Shown: piece by piece, positions 1 through 7,569 of the stretch
Numbering within the stretch: position 1 is the first letter of the stretch
Layout of the letters: every line of letters starts with the position of its first letter
NCBI GenBank assembly: GCA_016712885.1
Contig: JADJQF010000003.1
Coordinates: 310,001-374,000, forward strand
Length of the DNA stretch: 64,000 bases
Source: Candidatus Flexicrinis proximus
GTDB lineage: Bacteria > Chloroflexota > Anaerolineae > Aggregatilineales > Phototrophicaceae
Direction of reading: 5' to 3'
Program-made: the position numbers and the translations under genes
The notes under the pieces: model-generated
What the model saw: the letters and a program-made list of their open reading frames with translations, nothing else
Told to the model about the DNA's origin: nothing
Database searches by the model: none

Positions 1-968
1 AGGCTCTGATAGAGGTTGTCTTTCGGGCGTGCTATGTAGTCATCGAATTCGCGTGGGATGGGCTGCCACAGGTTATGGACAATCCCAAGCGCCTGGTAGC
101 ATTGTGGAACCGTGTCGACGATCACCCGGATGGCGCGCACATCGAAGATCTGGTCGAAGGGAAGATTCTTCCGCTTCATCTTGTTGTAGATACTGGTAAG
201 GTGCTTAGGGCGACCGCTAATTGTCGCGTTATCCAGACCGTTCCGCGCTAACTCGGCTTTGAGCGCGTTTGCGATCTCCAGCATGTAGGCTTCGCGACTG
301 GCTCGGCGTTCGTCGATCTTGGTGGCGATGTTGCGGTAGGTATCGGGATCTAGGTAGCGAAGACTTAGGTCCTCAAGTTCCCACTTGATCTGCCAGATTC
401 CAAGCCGGTTGGCGAGAGGAGCAAAGATCTCAGTCGTCTCCCGCGCGATGAGCTGCTGCTTCTCCGGTTTCATGTAGCCCAGCGTCCGCATATTGTGCAG
501 ACGGTCGGCCAGCTTGATGAGGACGACGCGGATGTCATGGCCCATCGTCATGAACATCTTGCGGATATACTCGACTTCCTTGTTGATGACGCTGGAGCGC
601 TTGCCGCTGTGTTCTTTCTCCAGATTGATCGGAATGTTCTTGAGTTTGGTCACGCCGTCGACCAGCTTGGCGATCGTCGTTCCGAACTCCTCAGTCAATT
701 CCTCGTTGGTGACCGGGGTGTCTTCGAGGATGTCGTGCATGAGGGCGGCTGCAATCGCTTCAGCATCAAGGCGCAAATCCGCCAGGATCGCGGCCACAGC
801 GACGCAGTGTGTAAAATAAGGTTCACCGGACTTGCGGAGTTGGCCGGCGTGGGCGTGCTCAGCCTTGTGATATGCGCGCTCAATGATCGCGCGGTCGTTA
901 GGTGATAACTGCGGCAGCGCCGAGACCAGCGCCTCCAGGGAGGTTGGGGCGATCGTGGGTGTTGCCAT
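1..968 (-). CDS. RelA/SpoT-family (p)ppGpp synthetase/hydrolase, cut by left edge
   Basis: This frame starts at the ATG at 968 and stays open to the window edge, giving about 322 N-terminal residues. The protein makes and/or degrades the stringent-response alarmone (p)ppGpp in the cytoplasm. The N-terminal part reads as an HD hydrolase domain: GEPYFTHCVAVAAIL, then the HD pair in ALMHDILEDT, then LIKLADRLHNMRTLG. The start of the synthetase domain follows (FDVRAIRVIV, then the substrate-loop region KDNLYQSL at the edge). An intact HD motif favours a bifunctional Rel/SpoT-type enzyme over a synthetase-only RelA. The TGS and ACT domains expected at the C-terminus lie outside the window. The gene diverges from moeA, with a perfect inverted repeat between them. 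Confidence 0.93.
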   Translation of the reverse strand, partial: MATPTIAPTSLEALVSALPQLSPNDRAIIERAYHKAEHAHAGQLRKSGEPYFTHCVAVAAILADLRLDAEAIAAALMHDILEDTPVTNEELTEEFGTTIAKLVDGVTKLKNIPINLEKEHSGKRSSVINKEVEYIRKMFMTMGHDIRVVLIKLADRLHNMRTLGYMKPEKQQLIARETTEIFAPLANRLGIWQIKWELEDLSLRYLDPDTYRNIATKIDERRASREAYMLEIANALKAELARNGLDNATISGRPKHLTSIYNKMKRKNLPFDQIFDVRAIRVIVDTVPQCYQALGIVHNLWQPIPREFDDYIARPKDNLYQS

Positions 969-1000
969 GACTCTACTTCTGTCTTTGTTTGAGTAATGAT

Positions 1001-1020
1001 ATCTGCTGCTGACAGCAGAT
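1001..1020. repeat. Perfect 8-bp inverted repeat between rel and moeA
   Basis: ATCTGCTG (1001-1008) and CAGCAGAT (1013-1020) flank a 4-base centre, CTGA. The repeat lies 33-52 bases upstream of the rel start and 48-67 upstream of the moeA start. It could be an operator for either divergent gene or a hairpin in the rel 5' leader. No U-tract follows on either strand, so it is not an obvious terminator. Confidence 0.5.
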
Positions 1021-1067
1021 TCTCGGAATTTTAACACGGAATCGCAAATATGCCGTCGGAGGTAACC

Positions 1068-2294
1068 ATGACAGATATGATCTCTGTTGGGACCGCAGTT
1101 GAGCGGATCCTGGCCCAAGTGACCGAACTTGAACGCGAGCGGGTACACATTGAAAGTGCGTTCGGGCGTGTACTCGCTGAAAATGTCGACAGCCCACTTG
1201 ATTTACCGCCCTTCGATAATTCTGCGATGGATGGCTACGCAGTGCGTGCCCATGACACCCAGAATTCCCCGGTGACGCTGCGGGTTGTCGATGACATTCC
1301 GGCTGGCCGAGCCTCGACTCGGACGATTGGGCCGGGCGAAACGGCGCGCATTATGACCGGGGCACCGATTCCTGCCGGTGCCGATGCCGTCGTACCCGTT
1401 GAACTTACAAGCGCTAACTGGGGCGGGATGCCGGGAATCGTGGGCGCATCTTCGGTGACCGTCAACGCCCCGGTTCAGGCTGGGGACTCGGTGCGACTCC
1501 GCGGTGAGAATGTCAGGAAGAGCCAGCGCCTGTTATCAAAGAGCGCTGTCCTCAGGCCACAGGACGTTGGAATGCTCGCATCGATTGGGATGGGAAGTGT
1601 AGCAGTGATTCGGCGCCCCAAGGCAGCAATCCTGACCTCCGGCGACGAACTTATCCCTTACAATGAACCGCTTCCTGCAGGTGGAATCTACAACGGCAAC
1701 AGCCCGATGCTGGCGGCGTTGATTGCCCAGTATGGCGGCGAAGCGATTATCCTTCCCCCAGCACGGGATCAACTCGAGGCGGTCAGGGCGCTGTTTCGGG
1801 CAGCCCTAGAGTATAAGCCCGACCTTATCGTCAGTTCGGCTGGGGTGTCGGTCGGCGCGGCGGATTACGTGAAGACCGTCCTTGAGGAGCTCGGAAGCGT
1901 GGGCTTCTGGAAGATCAATGTCCGGCCAGGGCGGCCACTTGCATATGGGTCGCTTGAGGGTGTGCCGTTCTTTGGCCTTCCGGGCAATCCCGTCTCAGCT
2001 ATGGTCACGTGTGAGCTTGCCGTCAAGCCGGCAGTCCTGGCAATGCAGGGGCGTACAGACATGACGCTGACGATCCGCGCCGTGGCAGGAGAAGACATCA
2101 AGTCCGACGGCCGCCGCAGCTACTTACGGTGTTCTCTGACACAGACGGATGGACGCTGGATCGCACATCTGACCCGAACGCAGAGCAGCGGCGCGCTGTA
2201 CTCGCTGGTCGAGGCCGATGGGCTGCTGATTGTGCCAGAGGATGTGAAAGACGTTGCCGCCGGAACAAGTGTTGAAGTTCGGCTTCTTCGGTGA
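1068..2294 (+). CDS. moeA: Molybdopterin molybdenumtransferase MoeA
   Basis: MoeA inserts molybdate into adenylylated molybdopterin, the last step of molybdenum cofactor synthesis. The family signatures appear in order: PPFDNSAMDGYAV near residue 50, IMTGAPIPAGADAVVPVE near 100, SGDELI and GGIYNGNSPML in the MoCF-biosynthesis domain near 190, SAGVSVGAADYV, and FFGLPGNPVSAMVT near 310. The 408-residue length is normal. I chose the ATG at 1068 because GGAGGT (1058-1063) precedes it; an in-frame ATG at 1050 has no ribosome site. No other cofactor genes are nearby, so it looks like a stand-alone unit. Confidence 0.95.
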   Translation: MTDMISVGTAVERILAQVTELERERVHIESAFGRVLAENVDSPLDLPPFDNSAMDGYAVRAHDTQNSPVTLRVVDDIPAGRASTRTIGPGETARIMTGAPIPAGADAVVPVELTSANWGGMPGIVGASSVTVNAPVQAGDSVRLRGENVRKSQRLLSKSAVLRPQDVGMLASIGMGSVAVIRRPKAAILTSGDELIPYNEPLPAGGIYNGNSPMLAALIAQYGGEAIILPPARDQLEAVRALFRAALEYKPDLIVSSAGVSVGAADYVKTVLEELGSVGFWKINVRPGRPLAYGSLEGVPFFGLPGNPVSAMVTCELAVKPAVLAMQGRTDMTLTIRAVAGEDIKSDGRRSYLRCSLTQTDGRWIAHLTRTQSSGALYSLVEADGLLIVPEDVKDVAAGTSVEVRLLR

Positions 2295-2339
2295 CGTTGT
2301 AGGTGCTCACCGGCGCTTCCGCGCGACTGCTTCAAACAA

Positions 2340-2369
2340 AAACGACCCCGTAAATGGGGTCGTTTCGTG
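2340..2369. terminator. Bidirectional intrinsic terminator between moeA and the S1 gene
   Basis: AAACGACCCC (2340-2349) pairs perfectly with GGGGTCGTTT (2356-2365) around a 6-base loop. A-rich and T-rich flanks allow termination from both sides. It lies between the convergent ends of moeA and the S1-domain gene. Confidence 0.85.
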
Positions 2370-2388
2370 TCAGACGCAAGTGCGACTC

Positions 2389-3081
2389 TTAGTTGTTACC
2401 GTGGCTACGCAGTGTACGCGCGATAATGTCGTCCTGCTGCGCGCGCTGCTTGGCCTTTTTGGCGGTAGCAGCCATCCGAGCAGCCGCGCCGTCGTCGCCG
2501 CGCATTGCCTTTTGGAGGGCTGCGGCCATGGCCGTCAACTGAGGCTCTTCATCTTCCTCGATCATCTGGACGTGCGCCTCTTCGGCAGGCTTTAGACTCA
2601 GGTCAATCTGCTTCTTCTTGCGATTGTACTTGAGGATGCGGACCTGAACCTTTTCGCCAACCTTCACAACGTCCGATGCCTGCTTGACAAAACCTTCAGC
2701 CAGTTCGCTGATATGGGCCATACCCGGACGTTCAGCGCCAATGTCGATGAACGCGCCGTAACTCTCGACGCGAACGACCTGACCGTCGAAGGTCGCGCCT
2801 TCCTTAATGTCGTCCCAGTTGAGCTTAGCAGGTTTGACGAGCGAGACGGCAATACGCTTCGTCTCCGGCTCGACCTTGATGACATAGACGGTCAGCTTAT
2901 CGCCGACCTTGACTACATCTTCAACGTTTCGCACGTTCGGTTTGCCGAGCTGCGAAATATGCAGCAGAGCATCACTGCCGACGCCAACATCGACGAAGGC
3001 ACCGTATAGTTCGATGGCTTTCACAGTCGCACTGAGCTGAGCGCCGACTTGAAGATCGGCCAGGGAAGGTGTGTCACTCAT
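2389..3081 (-). CDS. Small protein with two S1 RNA-binding domains
   Basis: This 230-residue cytoplasmic protein has two S1 OB-folds. The first spans roughly residues 10-80 (VGAQLSATVKAIELYGAFVDVG) and the second about 90-160 (GATFDGQVVRVESYGAFIDIG, then RPGMAHISELAEG). An acidic stretch and a Lys/Ala-rich tail follow. It resembles short ribosomal-protein-S1-like or general-stress-protein-13-like proteins that bind RNA and may act in translation. It is too short to be full-length S1. AGAGGAGAGG lies just upstream of the start. Confidence 0.85.
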   Translation of the reverse strand: MSDTPSLADLQVGAQLSATVKAIELYGAFVDVGVGSDALLHISQLGKPNVRNVEDVVKVGDKLTVYVIKVEPETKRIAVSLVKPAKLNWDDIKEGATFDGQVVRVESYGAFIDIGAERPGMAHISELAEGFVKQASDVVKVGEKVQVRILKYNRKKKQIDLSLKPAEEAHVQMIEEDEEPQLTAMAAALQKAMRGDDGAAARMAATAKKAKQRAQQDDIIARTLRSHGNN

Positions 3082-3168
3082 GGATTGCCTCTCCTCTAAG
3101 GATTGGATTGACGATAATGCTATTAGGGGACGGGCGCGCGAGGCAACCTGAGGTGTCCCAGAATCAAC

Positions 3169-3897
3169 TTAGCCTTCGGTCGGTGTAGCCTCGACATTCG
3201 GTTCACCGGTGGGTTCACCTGCCGATTCAGGAGTTCCCTCGGCGGTTGGCAGCGGCGTGACGTCATAGTCACGCGCGGTATAGGCAGCATAGCTGTCATA
3301 GCCGAGCCAATCGTAGAGGTTACTGGTCTGAAGCACCTGCTGCATGTCGGTTTCGCTGAGATAGAGTGCGGCAAATACTTCACTCGTCTCGCTGATTGAT
3401 CCCTCAGCGACACCCGCAACAAATGCGTATACGACGAGCTGATGTTCCGGGTAGAACAGCGCCGCTGCCGCTTGCTCCGGAGAGACCTCGGTGCCGCTGA
3501 AATAGGTGGGTTCACCGAGGTTCCCGATCACATCCGCCAACGTGTTGGACGGCGCGAGCTGGAGGAGCATCTGATCGACAAGCTCGCCATCGCGGCTGTA
3601 GACCAGACAGCACGGGACACCATCCCGACGCTGAAACGTGGCGGCAATCTCGCCGGTTTCTTCGTTCGACTCGACTTTGAGGTCAGCGAGAGTTCCATCG
3701 TCTTCCAGCCGGGTCAGTGCGTCGCCCCAGTCGGTGACTCCGGGTGTGATGCCGCGCCAGCAAGGTGCCTCGCATGGGACATTATCGACGAGACTGCTGT
3801 CATTCAGAAAGCTGGGATTGCGAAGTTCAGGCGGTGCCGCACAGGCCGCCGCCGCCACCGTAACAACCAGCAGGACGAGCAAGACGCGCAGTTTCAT
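3169..3897 (-). CDS. Predicted lipoprotein of unknown function
   Basis: The 242-residue protein opens with a positively charged, hydrophobic signal (MKLRVLLVLLVV) ending in a lipobox, AAAAC, so Cys19 would be lipidated and the protein anchored on the outer face of the membrane. The mature part contains PCEAPCWRGITPG near residue 45, a Cys-rich motif I associate with Anaerolineae-type lipoproteins, and it ends in a Pro/Thr/Glu-rich tail. I recognise no enzymatic domain. It appears to be transcribed alone. Confidence 0.7.
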   Translation of the reverse strand: MKLRVLLVLLVVTVAAAACAAPPELRNPSFLNDSSLVDNVPCEAPCWRGITPGVTDWGDALTRLEDDGTLADLKVESNEETGEIAATFQRRDGVPCCLVYSRDGELVDQMLLQLAPSNTLADVIGNLGEPTYFSGTEVSPEQAAAALFYPEHQLVVYAFVAGVAEGSISETSEVFAALYLSETDMQQVLQTSNLYDWLGYDSYAAYTARDYDVTPLPTAEGTPESAGEPTGEPNVEATPTEG

Positions 3898-4070
3898 GCG
3901 GGGCTACTTTCGTCGGTTTACCGGACAATACTTGCCGCAATCAGGGGGTCTGAACGGGCAGAACAATGCGAATCGAGAGGCATTGTAGCGCACGGAGGCG
4001 GGGAATTCTAGTGTGCTGTTTCACTGGCCGGACACGATTTCGATTCATGTCCGGCCATGATTAAACGAGG

Positions 4071-6215
4071 TTACTGCAGGGTCATCGAGAGCTGGTAGGT
4101 GCCGATGGTTCCGCCGTAGATGGTGGCAAAGTGAGTTGCCAGCACGATATAGCGCCCGCTTTCGGGCAGTGCGAACTCCGCGATAAGCGAGTCGGTAGTA
4201 GTGCCAACAACTGCATCGTCATTGGCCGCGACCTCGAAAAAGCTCGGGCTGATCAGATACAGACTGGTGTCGAGCGCGCCCTGAGTGCGTTCCATCCGGA
4301 TATTGACGACCTGGCCAGCCGTCCCCTCAAAGACATACACATCGAACTTGTTATTCTGGTCGATTGAACCCCGCACAATCTGGTTCGGGGCGATGACCGG
4401 TGCGCCCTCAAGCTCGGCGTTGAAGTTCAGGGTTTCACTGCCGCCGACGATGCCGCCTGCGCCAAGCGTTGCCTGGCCCGTGCTTTCGATTACGAAGCTG
4501 GTGACGTAACGGTCATTCAGACTTGGCGTAATGGGAAGGGCTGCGACCTGCTGACCCGCAACCGAGATGTATAGCGTCGCGTTCACGGCGCGGGTGTCGG
4601 CACACTGGTTCTGATACCAGACCTCGACTTCATAGCTGCCGCCGCGGCCGAGTCCAGTCGGCCAGTAAATGTGTGAGACTGGCGTGGTTAAGGCAGCGAC
4701 GCAGTTCAGGTTACCCTGCGCGAACATACGCCCGCCGGACGGGACCGTCAGCCTGTCGTCATATACCGCCTGACCTGAGGGATCGCGTACGAGCAGCTGC
4801 AAGTCCGCGTTGGTGTTCCATACCAGCGTCATCTGAATATCGCCGGTGGGCAGACCGAGGTCGACGATGTCCTGGGGGAGCGCCGTAGTCTGGGTTTGCA
4901 GAAGGATGTCGTATTCGCCCGCTGTCCCGCCGACGTCTTTGCCGTACCGCGTCGCAATAACCGTATATTGACCATCAACAGGCAGACGCAGTGGCGGATT
5001 ATTTATCGCCGAGTCGGTGACGTTACCGGCCACTATGTCGTCGTTGTCGCTGATGATCTGATTGTTCGGATCGAGTACAAGCAGTAGTGTATCCAGGTTG
5101 CCGGACTGCCGTGTCATGCTGATGGCCACGACCTGATTGGCCGTTCCCGTGAACGTATACAGATCATAGTAGAACGAACCGTTAATCACGCCGCGCGCAG
5201 GGAAGCCATCGACAAGCTCGGTCTTTTGGGCTGACGCGAGTTCGTTTGACAATGTCTGAGGAATTACGCGCGTATCCTGATAGGGGCCGCTTGCACCAGC
5301 GACGGCGGTTCCATCGGTATTGACGATGAAGCTGGAGATAAAGACCGATGACACGCCGGTCGCCGGGGGCTGGAGTGTTCCGATGATGGCCGGCAGTGCA
5401 ATACCGTCGACCGTGACGTTTACGGTGAACGGCTGCGCGCCGTTGTTTTCGCAGTTCTGGCGGTAGTACACCAGGATTTCGTAACTGCCAACCGGAATTG
5501 CGCCAGGCGAGTACTCGGCAGTTTCCTGCGCGGGGCTGCTGAGCACCTCGCATAGACCGTTGACGTCGAAACCAAACGAACCGCCATTCTGATTCGTCCG
5601 GCTGTCAAAGAACAGCCGCTGGCCCGTAGGATCACGCAGTTCGAGGTTGAGATCGGCCGTAGACGACCAGTCCAACGTTACTTCTAGCCCGGAGGCTGTC
5701 AGAACCTGTCCAAGCTGGAAACCATCGTTGACGGCGCCTACAACGGGAGGCGTTATCGGCTCCAATGTGGCGGCTGCGGTTGGCGCAGGCTCCGGCGTGG
5801 CCGCGGGTTCGGATCCGGATGCGGCGTCGGCGAGAATTCGGAACTGGCCCCCCTGGGTTGTGGAACCCGCCCCTGCAAAGACCACAATATAGTTGGTGCC
5901 TTGTGCCAGTGGAACGTTCAACGCAGTGGCGCCGCCGCCTTCAACGGTCCCCAGAGCAGATGCCAGCTGATTGCCTGCTGCGTCCGTCACGACGATCTGG
6001 AGCGCCAGTCCTGGTTGCGACGTGGCGCCAACATTCACGATATCCCCGGCTGCGGCGACCAATGTATATACCTGGGCGGGGACGTCGGATGAAATTTCAC
6101 CGATAACCGGCACGCCCAGCTCCAGGCGGTTATTGTCCTGCGCGCTGACGCTCATCACGAAAAGAACCAGTGCTGAGACTATCACCAGCGGGCGTAAGAA
6201 TTTGCGATTCCCCAT
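4071..6215 (-). CDS. Secreted multi-domain protein with PPC repeats
   Basis: This 714-residue exported protein begins with a signal peptide (MGNRKFLRPLVIVSALVLFV, ending near VSAQD). Three pre-peptidase C-terminal-type beta-sandwiches can be read at about residues 30-130, 340-440 and 610-714; they share motifs such as YTFTGTANQVVAISM, DTLLLVLDP and NDD. Two intervening modules (about 170-275 and 460-560) are similar to each other and carry ADLNLELRDPTGQ or ADLQLLVRDPSGQ with paired cysteines, like DUF2135/YfaP-type domains. A Pro/Ala/Thr linker follows the first module. There is no catalytic domain, so a surface-binding or structural role is likely. GGAG lies 7 bases before the start. Confidence 0.75.
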   Translation of the reverse strand: MGNRKFLRPLVIVSALVLFVMSVSAQDNNRLELGVPVIGEISSDVPAQVYTLVAAAGDIVNVGATSQPGLALQIVVTDAAGNQLASALGTVEGGGATALNVPLAQGTNYIVVFAGAGSTTQGGQFRILADAASGSEPAATPEPAPTAAATLEPITPPVVGAVNDGFQLGQVLTASGLEVTLDWSSTADLNLELRDPTGQRLFFDSRTNQNGGSFGFDVNGLCEVLSSPAQETAEYSPGAIPVGSYEILVYYRQNCENNGAQPFTVNVTVDGIALPAIIGTLQPPATGVSSVFISSFIVNTDGTAVAGASGPYQDTRVIPQTLSNELASAQKTELVDGFPARGVINGSFYYDLYTFTGTANQVVAISMTRQSGNLDTLLLVLDPNNQIISDNDDIVAGNVTDSAINNPPLRLPVDGQYTVIATRYGKDVGGTAGEYDILLQTQTTALPQDIVDLGLPTGDIQMTLVWNTNADLQLLVRDPSGQAVYDDRLTVPSGGRMFAQGNLNCVAALTTPVSHIYWPTGLGRGGSYEVEVWYQNQCADTRAVNATLYISVAGQQVAALPITPSLNDRYVTSFVIESTGQATLGAGGIVGGSETLNFNAELEGAPVIAPNQIVRGSIDQNNKFDVYVFEGTAGQVVNIRMERTQGALDTSLYLISPSFFEVAANDDAVVGTTTDSLIAEFALPESGRYIVLATHFATIYGGTIGTYQLSMTLQ

Positions 6216-6326
6216 GATCGACTCCGTAGGGTACGAGGATCGAAGTCTTGCAGTCTAGCGTAGGCCGCCTAAACAATACAAGCGCGGTTGTCCAACGACT
6301 GCCTGACGCACCCTAAGTATACCCGA

Positions 6327-7568
6327 TTATGGAGTGGCCGTTGGCGCAGGGGCATCCTCGGCAGGCTTCAGCTCGACAAAGCTGGTGAGTCCTTCACGAA
6401 CGGTGACATTAGCCGAAACGCGCACTCCATTGATGGTCGCGACCACATCGTATCGTCCAACAGGTACATCGCTGAAGACGAAGTTCTCGTTCCAAAGCGG
6501 ATCTGGGTTTACCTGCGAGCCACTTCCGCGGAATACATAGGTCGTCGTCACATCACGCGGCGTGCCGCCTAAGAACAACGTGACGTCTGCGTCGTCGATG
6601 AAATTCCCGCGTGCATCTACGACCCGACCGGCAACTGTCCCGCGGTTAACGTAAGGCGCCAGCCAGAGCACCGGGTTATAGGCTGAACCGTAGGTGTTCT
6701 CGCGCAGCCGGACCTCGAAGTGGACGTGAGGCCCGCCGGATTGCCCGGTATTTCCGAGCAGTCCAATTGCCTGGCCTGTTACTACGCGTTCACCGCTGAC
6801 GACTAGTGGCGCTTCAAGGTGCGCGTAGAGCGTGTAAATTGCGTCTCCCTGATAGCCGAAATCATGTTCGATGATGACAGCATTACCATACGAGGGTGAA
6901 CCTTCGACAAACGGCGTGTCATCACTGGACGCAAATATGACAAGACCTGGACCGGCAGCGCGAACTGTTGTACCGATTTCGTTGGCCATATCGACACCGT
7001 GGTGTATCGGATACGGGTCGTCTCTTGGACCGTCTGTGCCAAATTCGTAGTAATCGAGGCCACGGTTGGTTCTGTCGGCGTCAATCGGGCGGACAAACCA
7101 GTAATGGTCGCGTGGGTCCAGCGCCAGCGGAACAGGGAGCGACGGAGGATTTGTGGGGACAGGGCGCGGGGTCTGTGCCAGCCGCGTGGCGATCGGCGCG
7201 GTGGTTGCGTTTACCGTGCTGAAGGGCGCTGGGGTCGCGGTTGAACCGGTGAGCGGCGCATCCAGTCCACTCGCCTGGACGAAATCATTTGCGGCAATCG
7301 GTTCTTGCGACGGCTGGTTATCGACGGGAAGGGTAGGGGCTATGAAATTCTGGCCAGGCAGCGCGACGGTAGGGACCGCTGTACCGGCGCCGCTGACGCC
7401 GATCCGCAGGATATCCTGCCAGGCGCGTGTCGGTTCTGAAACCACCAGGTCGGTTGGGACGACGGCGCGGTAACTGACGGTATCCTGTTGAACGTTGTTC
7501 AGCAGTGCTGCGCCAAATCCGATAATGGCGACAATCACGACCAGCGCGGCGGCAACCCCACTGCGCAT
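6327..7568 (-). CDS. Membrane-anchored M23 (LytM-type) peptidase
   Basis: The 413-residue protein has one N-terminal membrane segment (AAALVVIVAIIGFGAALL), a long Pro/Thr-rich stalk, and an M23 domain at about residues 175-300. Metal-binding and catalytic motifs are complete: HGVDMANEIGT for the first His/Asp pair, and GGPHVHFEVRL for the HxH motif. An immunoglobulin- or CNA-like module follows (VAGRVVDARGNFIDDADVTLF). It should cut peptidoglycan peptides outside the cell. The start at 7568 is supported by GGGAGG; upstream in-frame residues overlap the preceding gene and look non-coding. The start lies 1 base after the stop of the PD40 protein, so the two are co-transcribed. Confidence 0.9.
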   Translation of the reverse strand: MRSGVAAALVVIVAIIGFGAALLNNVQQDTVSYRAVVPTDLVVSEPTRAWQDILRIGVSGAGTAVPTVALPGQNFIAPTLPVDNQPSQEPIAANDFVQASGLDAPLTGSTATPAPFSTVNATTAPIATRLAQTPRPVPTNPPSLPVPLALDPRDHYWFVRPIDADRTNRGLDYYEFGTDGPRDDPYPIHHGVDMANEIGTTVRAAGPGLVIFASSDDTPFVEGSPSYGNAVIIEHDFGYQGDAIYTLYAHLEAPLVVSGERVVTGQAIGLLGNTGQSGGPHVHFEVRLRENTYGSAYNPVLWLAPYVNRGTVAGRVVDARGNFIDDADVTLFLGGTPRDVTTTYVFRGSGSQVNPDPLWNENFVFSDVPVGRYDVVATINGVRVSANVTVREGLTSFVELKPAEDAPAPTATP

Positions 7569-7569
7569 G

